Shown here one piece after another: positions 37,034 through 45,182 of a stretch of DNA of 64,000 bases. Position 1 is the stretch's first letter, and each line of letters begins with the position of its first letter. The DNA is taken from the NCBI GenBank assembly GCA_002364085.1, contig DEXK01000011.1, positions 143,863-207,862 on the forward strand, read 5' to 3'. Position numbers and translations under genes: made by a program. The DNA is from Balneolaceae bacterium UBA3186. Its GTDB lineage: Bacteria; Bacteroidota; Rhodothermia; Balneolales; Balneolaceae. The notes under the pieces are model-generated. The model was not told the DNA's origin. It did not search any database and was given only the letters and a program-made list of their open reading frames with translations.

Positions 37034-37890
37034 GCTTACCCGAGCCACGAAATATTGGCTTAGGTTGTATGTCTTTGGATTCTGACGGATCTGAGAATGT
37101 AACACTGTTAAGAACAGCTATAGATAACGGAATCATTTTCTTCGACACAGCTGATCTTTATGATAAAGGAAGGAATGAAGAAATAATCGGTAAGGCCCTC
37201 TCTCCTATACGGAGTAAAGTTCGTATTGCAACAAAAGTCGGTAATGAATGGAATAAATCCGGCACCGACTGGCGATGGAATCCTACCAAAGAATACATTC
37301 TTAAAGCCGTAGATAAGAGTTTAAAGCGACTTCAAACCGATTATATAGATCTGTATCAGTTACATGGCGGAACGCTTGATGATCCAATTGATGAAACCAT
37401 TGAAGCTTTTGAGATACTTCAAGAACAAGGAAAAATACTTAACTATGGTATTTCCTCCATCCGCCCCAATGTGATCGAAGAATGGATCAAAAGATCGAAT
37501 ATGAGCTCTGTAATGATGCAGTACAGTTTACTGGATCGACGTCCTGAAGAAGAATGTCTGGATATGTTAAACAAATCAGATATCTCCGTAATTACCCGAG
37601 GAACTCTTGCGAAAGGAATGCTGATCGATAAACCCGCTAAAGAATATTTGGGATATTCTGAACAAGAAGTAAAGTTAATGCAAAAAGCTGTTTCTAAAAC
37701 TAAAAATTCACTTTCAGCTTCTATTCAGTATGTGAATAAACATCCGGCTGTAGATTATGCCATTATCGGGATAAGAACAATGGAACAACTAGATGAAATT
37801 ATTCAGTCACAAACAGTAAATATTCCTTCCGAAACTTTAACTGAATTATCTGAAGTTTTAGAACCGAATGTATATGAGAAGCATCGGTAA
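37030..37890 (+). CDS. Aldo/keto reductase
   Basis: This 286-residue TIM-barrel oxidoreductase shows FFDTADLYDKGRNEEIIGKAL (catalytic Asp/Tyr), KVRIATKVG (Lys), DYIDLYQLHGG (His) and a C-terminal NADPH-binding YAIIGIRTMEQ region. It reduces aldehydes or ketones with NADPH; the physiological substrate is unknown. It is translationally coupled to the YqaE-like gene. A repeat-rich spacer follows. Confidence 0.85.
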   Translation: MSLPEPRNIGLGCMSLDSDGSENVTLLRTAIDNGIIFFDTADLYDKGRNEEIIGKALSPIRSKVRIATKVGNEWNKSGTDWRWNPTKEYILKAVDKSLKRLQTDYIDLYQLHGGTLDDPIDETIEAFEILQEQGKILNYGISSIRPNVIEEWIKRSNMSSVMMQYSLLDRRPEEECLDMLNKSDISVITRGTLAKGMLIDKPAKEYLGYSEQEVKLMQKAVSKTKNSLSASIQYVNKHPAVDYAIIGIRTMEQLDEIIQSQTVNIPSETLTELSEVLEPNVYEKHR

Positions 37891-38258
37891 AAGATCAAAG
37901 ACTAACTTTGTTTGAAGCTTTGTTTTATTCCTCCTTCGAAGGAGATGGATTCTTATCGAATAGATCAGAAGACGGAGGATGTTGTGCAATTTATGCACTC
38001 AAAAATCACACAACATCCCCCAGATCTCTTGCATACACTCGATCTGTCTCCCATGCTTATGCCGACAGGCAGGCTTCGAAGGGAGTTTTTTTCATTATTG
38101 TCATTTCGACCGGAGGGAGAAATCTAAAGATCTGCTTTAAAGACTTTGATTTAAATATTCAGGTGAAATGGGACTAACAGTCTCCACAAAGATCCCGAAA
38201 CAAGTTCGGGATGACGAGTTTATTTCCGGGCATTTGTGCTTCCGTGGCTAAATAAAAA
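37891..38258. repeat. Repeat-rich spacer with remnant hairpin elements
   Basis: No convincing gene is present in these 368 bp. Seen are a perfect palindrome CTCCTTCGAAGGAG (37931-37944), an inverted repeat GGATGTTGTG/CACAACATCC (37977-37986 and 38009-38018), a half-copy of the GTCATTTCGA hairpin element (38100-38126), one copy of the 25-bp CCCGAAACAAGTTCGGG repeat (38191-38215), and the TTTGTGCTTCCGTGGCTA end motif (about 38233-38250). Confidence 0.75.
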
Positions 38259-38978
38259 CTACACCAAATAACTACCCGAATTAATATGAAAAGTTTGCCC
38301 GGTAGCGTGGGTAAGTTTTCCGGAAGCTAGTAAGAGCACCATTTCAGCGATCTGCTCAGGTGGTGCAATAGAATCTAATACCAGATCTTTAGTGAGATAT
38401 TCTTCACCATATACTTCGATTGAACCTTGAGCCATATCTGTATTCACAAAACCGGGAGCAATGGAATAAGCGGTAATTCCGTCTTTGCCCAAACTTCGTG
38501 CAATGCTCTTGGTGAAAGCGATCATTCCGGCTTTGCTCGCTGCATAAGCGGCGTATTCGCCCGTGTCGCCTCGAACTCCGGCTCTGCTGGCAATATTGAT
38601 GATCCTCCCTTCTATTCCTCGTTCTTTCCACGCATTAATTGCCCATTTCGAGATCAAAGCCATGGATCGAAGATTGACTTGCTGGGTTTTATCCCATTTA
38701 GTCATCCAGTCTTCATCAGAATCCTCAAACTGAGCTTCCATAAAGATTCCTGCATTGTTTATTAGTACCTCCGGGACTTCGTCTTCGGTGAATAGCTGTT
38801 TTAGTTTGTTAACTTCTGCTGGGTTAGATAAATCACAAACCGTATGTCGGTATTGGTTTTTAGTGTATTGGTTATTGGTGGATGTGGATACACCAATAAC
38901 CTCATAACCATTATCCAATAACAATTCAGCGATCGATTTACCTATTCCGCGCGAAGAGCCTGTTAGGAGTGTTTTCAT
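38259..38978 (-). CDS. SDR family oxidoreductase
   Basis: This 239-residue classical short-chain dehydrogenase has TGSSRGIGK (cofactor loop), NNAG, the Ser-Tyr-Lys set (IASRAG and YAAYAASKAG) and SIAPGFVNTDM. It reduces or oxidises an alcohol/ketone with NAD(P)H; the substrate cannot be told. The N-terminal Ser/Arg after the glycine loop suggests NADP(H). It is single in its operon, divergent from the RDD gene 27 bp away. Confidence 0.88.
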   Translation of the reverse strand: MKTLLTGSSRGIGKSIAELLLDNGYEVIGVSTSTNNQYTKNQYRHTVCDLSNPAEVNKLKQLFTEDEVPEVLINNAGIFMEAQFEDSDEDWMTKWDKTQQVNLRSMALISKWAINAWKERGIEGRIINIASRAGVRGDTGEYAAYAASKAGMIAFTKSIARSLGKDGITAYSIAPGFVNTDMAQGSIEVYGEEYLTKDLVLDSIAPPEQIAEMVLLLASGKLTHATGQTFHINSGSYLV

Positions 38979-39004
38979 TTTAAGAATTTTACTATCATTA
39001 GTTT

Positions 39005-39529
39005 ATGATTGAAAATATACAACCTAAAATTTTAAAAAGAGCGTTTGCGACCATTGTCGATTATGGGATATTCTATGCCCTTATATTTTTCTTAATTAAT
39101 CAATTCGGTGTTATATCCGATGACGGATCTAAATCTATAAAAGGGATTGAAGCTCTTATAATTCCTGTATACTGGTTTCTATATTTTCCGGTTTGTGAAT
39201 ATAGATTTAGTTCAACGCTAGGAAAACTACCATTTGGTCTGAAAGTTTTTTCTGAGGATGGCAAACAAATCACATTTCTACAAGCATTAAAGAGAAGAAT
39301 AATTGATCCTATTGATCTGTTTACTTACGGTATAGTTGCATTTCTTGCGGTAAAATTTTCTCAAAACCATCAACGATTGGGAGATATGTTTGCAAATACA
39401 ATTGTGATTGGTGGTGAAGCTTTAAGGTGTATAAATTGTAATACCAAATTATATATAGAAGCGAATGAAATCATAGATAACTCTTATACATGTCCTGAAT
39501 GTGAGTATAATGGAAAAGTTAAAGCATAG
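39005..39529 (+). CDS. RDD family membrane protein with C-terminal zinc ribbon
   Basis: This 174-residue protein has an RDD domain (FATIVDYGIFYAL, GKLPFGLKVFSEDGKQITFLQALKRR, QRLGDMFANTIVI) with about three membrane helices, then a zinc ribbon from Cys142/Cys145 and Cys163/Cys166. RDD proteins are small transport-associated or stress-related membrane proteins of uncertain function; a zinc ribbon fused at the C-terminus is an added cytoplasmic feature. It is divergent from the SDR gene. Confidence 0.8.
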   Translation: MIENIQPKILKRAFATIVDYGIFYALIFFLINQFGVISDDGSKSIKGIEALIIPVYWFLYFPVCEYRFSSTLGKLPFGLKVFSEDGKQITFLQALKRRIIDPIDLFTYGIVAFLAVKFSQNHQRLGDMFANTIVIGGEALRCINCNTKLYIEANEIIDNSYTCPECEYNGKVKA

Positions 39530-39606
39530 AGCTATCATATTTAACCTCCTTCCTATGCTCTGCTTGGGAACGTCTACTGAAAGCTCCTGCTTCCCATCCC
39601 TTCTTT

Positions 39607-39703
39607 GTCATTTCAAACGGAGGGAGAAATCTATAATTCTCCTTCAACAGCTATCTTAGATTTCTCGGTCATCAGTCTATCGGCTGATTCAACTCGAAAT
39701 GAC
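39607..39703. repeat. Hairpin repeat element (GTCATTTC...GAAATGAC), copy 1
   Basis: GTCATTTC and GAAATGAC form terminal inverted repeats about 97 bp apart, with internal GGGAGAAATCTA and TTAGATTTCTC also complementary. It resembles the related element at 60142-60224. Confidence 0.7.
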
Positions 39704-39750
39704 AGAGCTTTTTTAGAGTCTTTGTGTTTTCGTGGTAACTAAAAAATAAA

Positions 39751-39933
39751 CCCTTCCAAACAGGCACAAAAGAACAAGCTTCGCCCCAACGTCATGCTGA
39801 ACTCATTTCAGCATCTTAAGTCAACGACTTTGATTTACTAAACAGGTTAGAAAAAAGACTAAGGCTTCACAAAGATCCCGAAACAAGTTCGGGATGACCA
39901 CTTTTTTTGTGAGTTAGTGTTTCCGTAGCTACC
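39751..39933. repeat. Direct repeat unit, copy 1, with DUF2480 gene 3'-end homology
   Basis: This block (about 180 bp) is repeated at 40046-40231. The minus-strand reading of its left end gives WGEACSFVPVWKG, the C-terminus of the DUF2480 protein encoded at 40240. It also contains the CCCGAAACAAGTTCGGG palindrome (39874-39898 element) and the GTCATGCTGAACT stretch. Confidence 0.75.
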
Positions 39934-39942
39934 CAACCTAGC

Positions 39943-40016
39943 GCTGGCGTTGCGCTTGTGCGGGATTATTATACTAGCCTTAATACAAAAATAGTCCAAG
40001 CGAGACGCTTGAACTA
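39943..40016. repeat. CAAGCG inverted-repeat element, copy 1
   Basis: Right half GTCCAAGCGAGACGCTTGAACTA matches the element at 55573-55632 (positions 39994-40016 here). The left half is degenerate. It sits between the two direct-repeat copies, apparently inserted there. Confidence 0.6.
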
Positions 40017-40045
40017 TTAACTAGTATCCACTACCTAAAAATCAT

Positions 40046-40231
40046 CCCTTCCAAACGGGTACAAAAGAACGAACTTCACCCCAACGTCATGCTGAACTCG
40101 TTTCAGCATCTTAAGTCAACGACTTTGATTTACTAAACAGGTTAGGATAAAGATTAAGGCTTCACAAAGATCCCGAAATAAATTCGGGATGACGTGCTAT
40201 TATTTTTGTGTCTTTGTGTTTCCGTGGCTAC
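40046..40231. repeat. Direct repeat unit, copy 2
   Basis: Second copy of the unit at 39751-39933 with high identity. The minus-strand reading gives WGEVRSFVPVWKG and then a stop. The 25-bp element is at 40169-40193. It ends next to the real stop codon of the DUF2480 gene. Confidence 0.75.
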
Positions 40232-40239
40232 CTAAAAAA

Positions 40240-40749
40240 TTATCCCTTCCAAACGGGTACGAAACTACACGCTTCTCCGTACATGATCTTCTTGGCTGTT
40301 CCCATTAACTTATTGGTAGCCAGTAAATAGATAGAATCAGGAACGTGAATATCTCCGCATCCTTTCAGGAGTACAAATTTGTCTTGGTAGGCACTCCAAT
40401 CGAAGGCTTCTACCCTTCTTCGGTAGAGTTCGTGAGTGACTTCTTTTGCGGTAAGATGAAATACTTCTTCAGCAAATTGATTGGCATAACTGGTGATCAA
40501 CATCCAAGCCCATGGAGCAATAATCGCATCGGTAGAACAGTACACAGATAAGTATTTTCCTTCAAACTGTGACCAATCAAAATCCTTTAAATGCTGACGA
40601 AAGTCTTTTTCTTTCAATAACATTTCCATGTGCAGGAATTGCTTGATATCCAGCTCCGCAATTGGAGTAGAATCATAGAATAACTTAGCCAGGTCTAAAG
40701 TTTTGAGCTTTGAATTAGCCTTAACCTTATTTACGATTTGATCTTTCAT
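40240..40749 (-). CDS. DUF2480 family protein
   Basis: This 169-residue cytoplasmic protein matches DUF2480, a conserved Bacteroidota-type family: LDLAKLFYDSTPIAELDIKQFLHMEMLLKEKDFR, WSQFEGKYLSVYCSTDAIIAPWAWMLI, and the C-terminal KLMGTAKKIMYGEACSFVPVWKG. No function is known. It precedes the SUF operon's last gene downstream... in transcription it follows sufA by about 50 bp, a common neighbour in this group, hinting at a role linked to iron-sulfur metabolism. Its 3' end is copied twice in the spacer that follows. Confidence 0.8.
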   Translation of the reverse strand: MKDQIVNKVKANSKLKTLDLAKLFYDSTPIAELDIKQFLHMEMLLKEKDFRQHLKDFDWSQFEGKYLSVYCSTDAIIAPWAWMLITSYANQFAEEVFHLTAKEVTHELYRRRVEAFDWSAYQDKFVLLKGCGDIHVPDSIYLLATNKLMGTAKKIMYGEACSFVPVWKG

Positions 40750-40776
40750 ACTACTTCGAAATAATTCAAAATTAAG

Positions 40777-40794
40777 AATTCAAAATTTTGAATT
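40777..40794. other. Perfect AT-rich palindrome between sufA and DUF2480 gene
   Basis: AATTCAAAATTTTGAATT is fully self-complementary, and it lies in the 50-bp gap of the operon. It could form a weak hairpin in the mRNA, with no T run. Confidence 0.4.
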
Positions 40795-40799
40795 TTGAA

Positions 40800-41135
40800 T
40801 TATATAGAAAAACTCTCTCCACAAGAGCAGGTTCTGGAGGCGTTGGGATTATGAAAATGGAATCCCTCTCCTTCTAAACCGTCGGTGTAATCAAGTTCCG
40901 TTCCGGCCAGATATAGAAAACTTCGCATATCAACCAAAACCTTTAACCCATTCAGTTCAAAAACCCTGTCGTTTTCTTGAGGTTGAGTTTCACTGTCAAA
41001 ATCCAGTTCGTAAGTCAGGCCTGAGCAACCGCCACTAACTACACCAACTTTCAGAAACGCATCTTTCGATACGTTTTGTTCAGTGCGAATCTCATCGATT
41101 CTTTTTATAGCTCTGTCACTTATGGAAATATCCAT
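40800..41135 (-). CDS. sufA: SufA/ErpA-type iron-sulfur carrier
   Basis: This 111-residue A-type carrier has the three conserved cysteines: GGCSGL (Cys37) and CSCGESF (Cys103 and Cys105). It accepts Fe-S clusters from the SufBCD scaffold and passes them to apoproteins. It is last of the SUF genes in the operon, 11 bp after the Nfu gene. The name sufA is by position; the sequence would equally fit ErpA or IscA. Confidence 0.88.
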   Translation of the reverse strand: MDISISDRAIKRIDEIRTEQNVSKDAFLKVGVVSGGCSGLTYELDFDSETQPQENDRVFELNGLKVLVDMRSFLYLAGTELDYTDGLEGEGFHFHNPNASRTCSCGESFSI

Positions 41136-41146
41136 GATATTGCCTT

Positions 41147-41698
41147 CTAAACTGAAATTACCTGAATTTCCGGATCAACACGCTTCACCATACTTTCGAT
41201 AGCGTATAATGTACCTGTTGTTGCTGTAGGACATGTTCCGCATGCACCTTGATAGTGAACCTTTAAACGGTTTTCTTCCAGACTTAGAACTTTCAAACCC
41301 CCACCATCAGCTAACAGATAGGGACGAACTTGCTCATCTAACATTTTATTGATCTCGATCAAACGAGGATCGTCAGATTCTTGAGCTTCTTTACTTACAT
41401 GTACTTCAGAATCTTCTTCAATACCCATTTGTGGTTGTGCTTCGCGGATCGGAGGAGCCAGTTTTCTGAGTAATTCAGACCAAACAGCTTTACCATCTTG
41501 AGTAACCGTAACATATTTATCAACATAATAGACGTTGATAACGCTGTCGATAGCAAACAAAGCCGAAGCAAGATCGTCGCCTTCTGCTTCTACACTACTT
41601 TCGAATGATCGGGTTGTTCCATTTGTAAGTGGTTCATCCAAAACGAAACGCATTGCATCTGGATTTGGGGTACGTTCTATTTCTTTAATTTTAGCCAT
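41147..41698 (-). CDS. nfu: NifU-like (Nfu) iron-sulfur carrier
   Basis: This 183-residue protein has an N-terminal Nfu-N domain (about 1-80, ERTPNPDAMRFVLDEPL) and a C-terminal NifU domain (about 110-183) with GACGTCPTATTGT, the cluster-binding CxxC at Cys153/Cys156. It carries 4Fe-4S clusters from the SUF machinery to target proteins. It is 13 bp downstream of sufS and 11 bp upstream of sufA. Confidence 0.88.
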   Translation of the reverse strand: MAKIKEIERTPNPDAMRFVLDEPLTNGTTRSFESSVEAEGDDLASALFAIDSVINVYYVDKYVTVTQDGKAVWSELLRKLAPPIREAQPQMGIEEDSEVHVSKEAQESDDPRLIEINKMLDEQVRPYLLADGGGLKVLSLEENRLKVHYQGACGTCPTATTGTLYAIESMVKRVDPEIQVISV

Positions 41699-41711
41699 GA
41701 TGTTTCTTTAT

Positions 41712-42959
41712 TTATCCAAAAAATTCTTTAACTAATTCAATTCCTTCTACCAATCTGTCGATGTCCTCTTCGTTATTATAAAACGAAATCGAAGCTCTTA
41801 ACGTGCCGGGAATATCATAATGCTGCATGATCGGTTGGGCACAATGATGTCCTGTTCTGACGGCAATTCCTTGCTGATCCAAAATAGTTCCGGCATCGGT
41901 CGGGTGAATTCCATCCAACAAAAATGAGATCACAGAAGCTTTTTTGTCAGCAGTACCTACAATTTTCAAGCCTTCGATCTTATTTAATTTCTCAGTAGCG
42001 TATTCAAGCAATTCGTGCTCTCTTTCAGCAATAGCTTCCATGCCGATCTGATTCAGAAAATCAATTCCTGCACCCAATCCAACTCCTGCTGAGATCGGCG
42101 GAGTACCTGCTTCAAATTTATGCGGAAGATCATTCCAGGTTGTTTTTTCAAACGTAACCTTGTCGATCATATCGCCACCACCTCTGTACGGAGGCATTGC
42201 GTTTAGCAGATCTTTCTTGCCATATAAGATTCCGAATCCTGTTGGTCCACACATTTTGTGAGCAGAAAAAGCATAAAAATCCGCGTCTAAAGCCTGAACA
42301 TCCACTTTTGAATGAGGAACAGCTTGAGCTCCGTCAATCAATACAGGAACATTCTGTTTATGTGCTGCTGCTATAATTTCTTCTACAGGATTAATGGTTC
42401 CAAGTGCATTCGAAACATGAACAACTGCTACCATTTTAGTTTTATCAGAGAGCAGTTCATGGAATTTATCCATGATGAGTTCACCTTTGTCGTTCATTGG
42501 AATGACTTTCAGCTTCGCTCCTGTTTCTTCCGCGATCATTTGCCAAGGCACGATATTCGCGTGATGTTCCATTTCTGAAACCAGGATCTCATCGCCGGCT
42601 TTAAAATTCTTACGTCCGTAGCTTTGTGCTACCAGATTGATAGAATCCGTAGTTCCGGTCGTGTAGATGATCTCTTCCAAGCTTCCGGCATTGATAAAAT
42701 CACGAACTTTAGTTCGGGTTGCTTCAAAAGCATCCGTTGCTTTCTGGCTCAGAGAATGAATTCCTCTATGCACATTAGCATGCTCATTCTTGTGATAAGC
42801 ATCAATGCGATCACTCACCGACTTCGGCATTTGGCTGGAAGCGCCATTATCCAGATATACCAATTTCTTACCGTTTACTTCCTGCTGAAGTACGGGAAAC
42901 TGAGCTCTTATTTCTTCCCAGTTTATTTTAGTTGGTATGTCGGTTGTTGTTTGTGGCAT
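41712..42959 (-). CDS. sufS: Cysteine desulfurase SufS
   Basis: This 415-residue PLP enzyme (group II cysteine desulfurase) has the PLP lysine in FSAHKMCGPTG (Lys235) and the active-site cysteine in RTGHHCAQP (Cys373). It takes sulfur from cysteine for cluster assembly. No SufE or SufU gene is in the operon, so sulfur acceptance must use a protein elsewhere or SufB directly. A 13-bp hairpin separates it from sufD. Confidence 0.93.
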   Translation of the reverse strand: MPQTTTDIPTKINWEEIRAQFPVLQQEVNGKKLVYLDNGASSQMPKSVSDRIDAYHKNEHANVHRGIHSLSQKATDAFEATRTKVRDFINAGSLEEIIYTTGTTDSINLVAQSYGRKNFKAGDEILVSEMEHHANIVPWQMIAEETGAKLKVIPMNDKGELIMDKFHELLSDKTKMVAVVHVSNALGTINPVEEIIAAAHKQNVPVLIDGAQAVPHSKVDVQALDADFYAFSAHKMCGPTGFGILYGKKDLLNAMPPYRGGGDMIDKVTFEKTTWNDLPHKFEAGTPPISAGVGLGAGIDFLNQIGMEAIAEREHELLEYATEKLNKIEGLKIVGTADKKASVISFLLDGIHPTDAGTILDQQGIAVRTGHHCAQPIMQHYDIPGTLRASISFYNNEEDIDRLVEGIELVKEFFG

Positions 42960-42974
42960 TGTGATTGGTTATTT

Positions 42975-43013
42975 GTTAATGGTTATTAGTCTTGTTAACC
43001 AATAACCATTAAC
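42975..43013 (-). other. Intercistronic hairpin between sufD and sufS
   Basis: GTTAATGGTTATT (42975-42987) and AATAACCATTAAC (43001-43013) form a perfect 13-bp stem with a 13-nt loop. No T run follows on the minus strand, so it may be an mRNA-processing or stability element rather than a terminator. Confidence 0.6.
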
Positions 43014-43017
43014 TAAT

Positions 43018-44328
43018 TCACTTTTCGTCTCTATTCGTGTATTCAATAACTTCATTCAGTAGAAGCTTCTCTACTGATTCCACTTCCATGCTTTCAACGC
43101 TTTCTAGAGCAAATGCGTACACCAAAAGCTCACGTGATTTCTGCTCTGTCAATCCACGACTTTGGAGATAAAATACCTCTTCGTCCTGAAGTTGACCGAT
43201 CGTAGCACCGTGCGAACACAATACGTCATCAGCAAAAATTTCAAGCTGTGGTTTAGTATTTACTTTACCGTTCTCAGAAAGCAATAAATTTCTGTTTTCC
43301 TGGAAAGAATCGATCTTCTGAGCATCTTTAGCTACAAATATCTTTCCGTTGAACACTGAATGTGCGTTGTCATTAACTACTACTTTATGTAGCTGATGAC
43401 TTCCTGCATGTGCAAATCTGTGATCCATAATTGAATGCGTATCTGCAATTTGATCTCCATCGATCAATACCAATCCATCAACTGTAAAATTCACTTCTTC
43501 AGCGTTCTGGATCACTCTTGGATCGTTTCGGAATAATTTCGCTCCTAAACAGATAGTGTACGAGTGATATTCAGCATTCTTGTCCAGTATTGCGATCGGA
43601 CGAGAAATATGAGAAGCCTTCTTACTGTCTCTTTGAATTCTAGCATGGTGCACATTTGAACCTGTAAACATTTTAAATTCAGTAACAGGAACATTCAAAT
43701 ACTGATTATCAGCTAAACCGATATGCTCTTCAATGATCGTAGACTTAGAGAACATTTCTCCAACGTATAACAAACGAGGAGTTGCATAAAAAGCCTTTTC
43801 CGCATCTGTAAACACATTCAGAATATGGATCGGAGTTCTTACTACGGTCTCTTCAGGAACGTAAATGAAAGCTCCGTCCGTAAAAGCTGCATCGTTAAAA
43901 GGAGCAAATACATCATCGTCGTAATTTGTAATGGTTCCCAAATGCTCTTTAACTGAATTATTATCAGCGTTAGCAGCAAGGTTACCTACAATAACATTGT
44001 TTGGAAGATCTTCAACTGAAGACAATTCTTCGCTGTACACTCCATTTACAAAAACCAATCGGCAATTCATCGCTTCCGGCAGATAATGATCAGAAATATC
44101 TCCAACATCAGCTGCATTGGCTTCTTCCAGCTTACAAAACTGACTTTTGGTGATGGATTTCAGATCAACAAATCTCCAGTCTTCATCTTTACGAGTTGGA
44201 AATGGAGTGTTTTCGAGATCTTCTCTTCCTCTTTCGTTAATAGCACGAATCGCCACACTTTCAGCGCTGCTTTCCACAGAGCCTGTTATGTACGATAACA
44301 TCGTGTCTCTTTGGATTACTTCACTCAT
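43018..44328 (-). CDS. sufD: SufD, SUF scaffold subunit
   Basis: This 436-residue SufB/SufD-family protein has FPTRKDEDWRFVDLKSI near the start and the right-handed beta-helix core. The C-terminal signature (DDVLCSHGATIGQL, EEVFYLQSRGL) contains the conserved Cys and His. It forms the scaffold with SufB and SufC and helps iron acquisition. Its start is coupled to the sufC stop (1-bp overlap). Confidence 0.92.
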   Translation of the reverse strand: MSEVIQRDTMLSYITGSVESSAESVAIRAINERGREDLENTPFPTRKDEDWRFVDLKSITKSQFCKLEEANAADVGDISDHYLPEAMNCRLVFVNGVYSEELSSVEDLPNNVIVGNLAANADNNSVKEHLGTITNYDDDVFAPFNDAAFTDGAFIYVPEETVVRTPIHILNVFTDAEKAFYATPRLLYVGEMFSKSTIIEEHIGLADNQYLNVPVTEFKMFTGSNVHHARIQRDSKKASHISRPIAILDKNAEYHSYTICLGAKLFRNDPRVIQNAEEVNFTVDGLVLIDGDQIADTHSIMDHRFAHAGSHQLHKVVVNDNAHSVFNGKIFVAKDAQKIDSFQENRNLLLSENGKVNTKPQLEIFADDVLCSHGATIGQLQDEEVFYLQSRGLTEQKSRELLVYAFALESVESMEVESVEKLLLNEVIEYTNRDEK

Positions 44329-45101
44329 TATTGAGCCTCACCATTTAGTACTAATTCTTTTTCCAGTGCATCGTATCCGTTCGCTTCAAGCTCTTCAGCT
44401 AATTCAAATCCACCTGACTTGATCAACTTACCAGCCATCATCACATGCACATAATCCGGTTTGATGTAGTTTAGCAATCTTTGGTAGTGAGTGATCATTA
44501 CAATAGCATTTTTATCATTTGCGATCTTATTCACACCATCAGAAACAACTTTAAGCGCATCTATATCCAATCCTGAATCAGTTTCATCTAAGAAAGAAAG
44601 AACCGGATTCAACACTGCCATCTGGAATATCTCATTCTTTTTCTTCTCACCACCGGAAAAACCAGTATTGATAGAACGGCTTAAGAATTCATCCTTCATT
44701 TCGATCACATCCAATTTCTCTGTGATATAATCTTCAAATTCGATTGGATCTAGTTCTTCACGATCATTTGCTCTGGCGATAGTGTTGTAAGCTTCTCTAA
44801 GCAAAGTTTTATTTGTGATGCCCGGAACTTCAACTGGATATTGGAATGCAAGAAATAAGCCCAAGTGTGCTCTTTCGTCAGCGTCCAATTCAGTAATATC
44901 TTCACCGTTGAACAGGATCTCGCCCTCGGTTACTTCATATTCCGGATGACCTGAAACTACTTTTGAAAGGGTACTTTTACCACTTCCGTTAGGTCCCATG
45001 ATTGCATGGATCTCTCCGGCATTAACTTTCAGGTTAACACCCTTTAAAATTTCAATATCTTCGCCTTCAACTTTGGCGTGTAAGTTTTTAATTTCTAACA
45101 C
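44328..45101 (-). CDS. sufC: SufC, ABC-type ATPase of the SUF complex
   Basis: This 257-residue ABC ATPase has Walker A GPNGSGKST (36-44), the SufC signature FSGGEKKKNE and the Walker B FLDETDSGLD. It powers conformational change of the SufBCD scaffold. It overlaps the sufD start by 1 bp and follows sufB by 81 bp, a gap that holds a half-copy of the GTCATTTCGA repeat (45147-45176). Confidence 0.94.
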   Translation of the reverse strand: MLEIKNLHAKVEGEDIEILKGVNLKVNAGEIHAIMGPNGSGKSTLSKVVSGHPEYEVTEGEILFNGEDITELDADERAHLGLFLAFQYPVEVPGITNKTLLREAYNTIARANDREELDPIEFEDYITEKLDVIEMKDEFLSRSINTGFSGGEKKKNEIFQMAVLNPVLSFLDETDSGLDIDALKVVSDGVNKIANDKNAIVMITHYQRLLNYIKPDYVHVMMAGKLIKSGGFELAEELEANGYDALEKELVLNGEAQ

Positions 45102-45146
45102 TATTCTGCTTTTTACTTTTGTTTGTTTATTTAATTTCTTTTTTGC

Positions 45147-45176
45147 CTGTCATTTCGACCAAAGGCAGTCTATCTT
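45147..45176. repeat. Half-copy of GTCATTTCGA hairpin element
   Basis: CTGTCATTTCGACC followed by AAAGGCAG, in the sufB-sufC gap. It matches the left end of the elements at 38100 and 60142. Confidence 0.5.
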
Positions 45177-45182
45177 CAATCT

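Noticed and set aside
37908..38177. 89-aa and 71-aa reading frames in the spacer after the aldo/keto reductase
   Set aside because: Both lie over repeat elements with no recognisable protein features.
39541..40239. Possible CRISPR array in the repeat nest
   Set aside because: Only two long direct repeats, uneven spacing and no short regular repeats with unique spacers; no cas genes.
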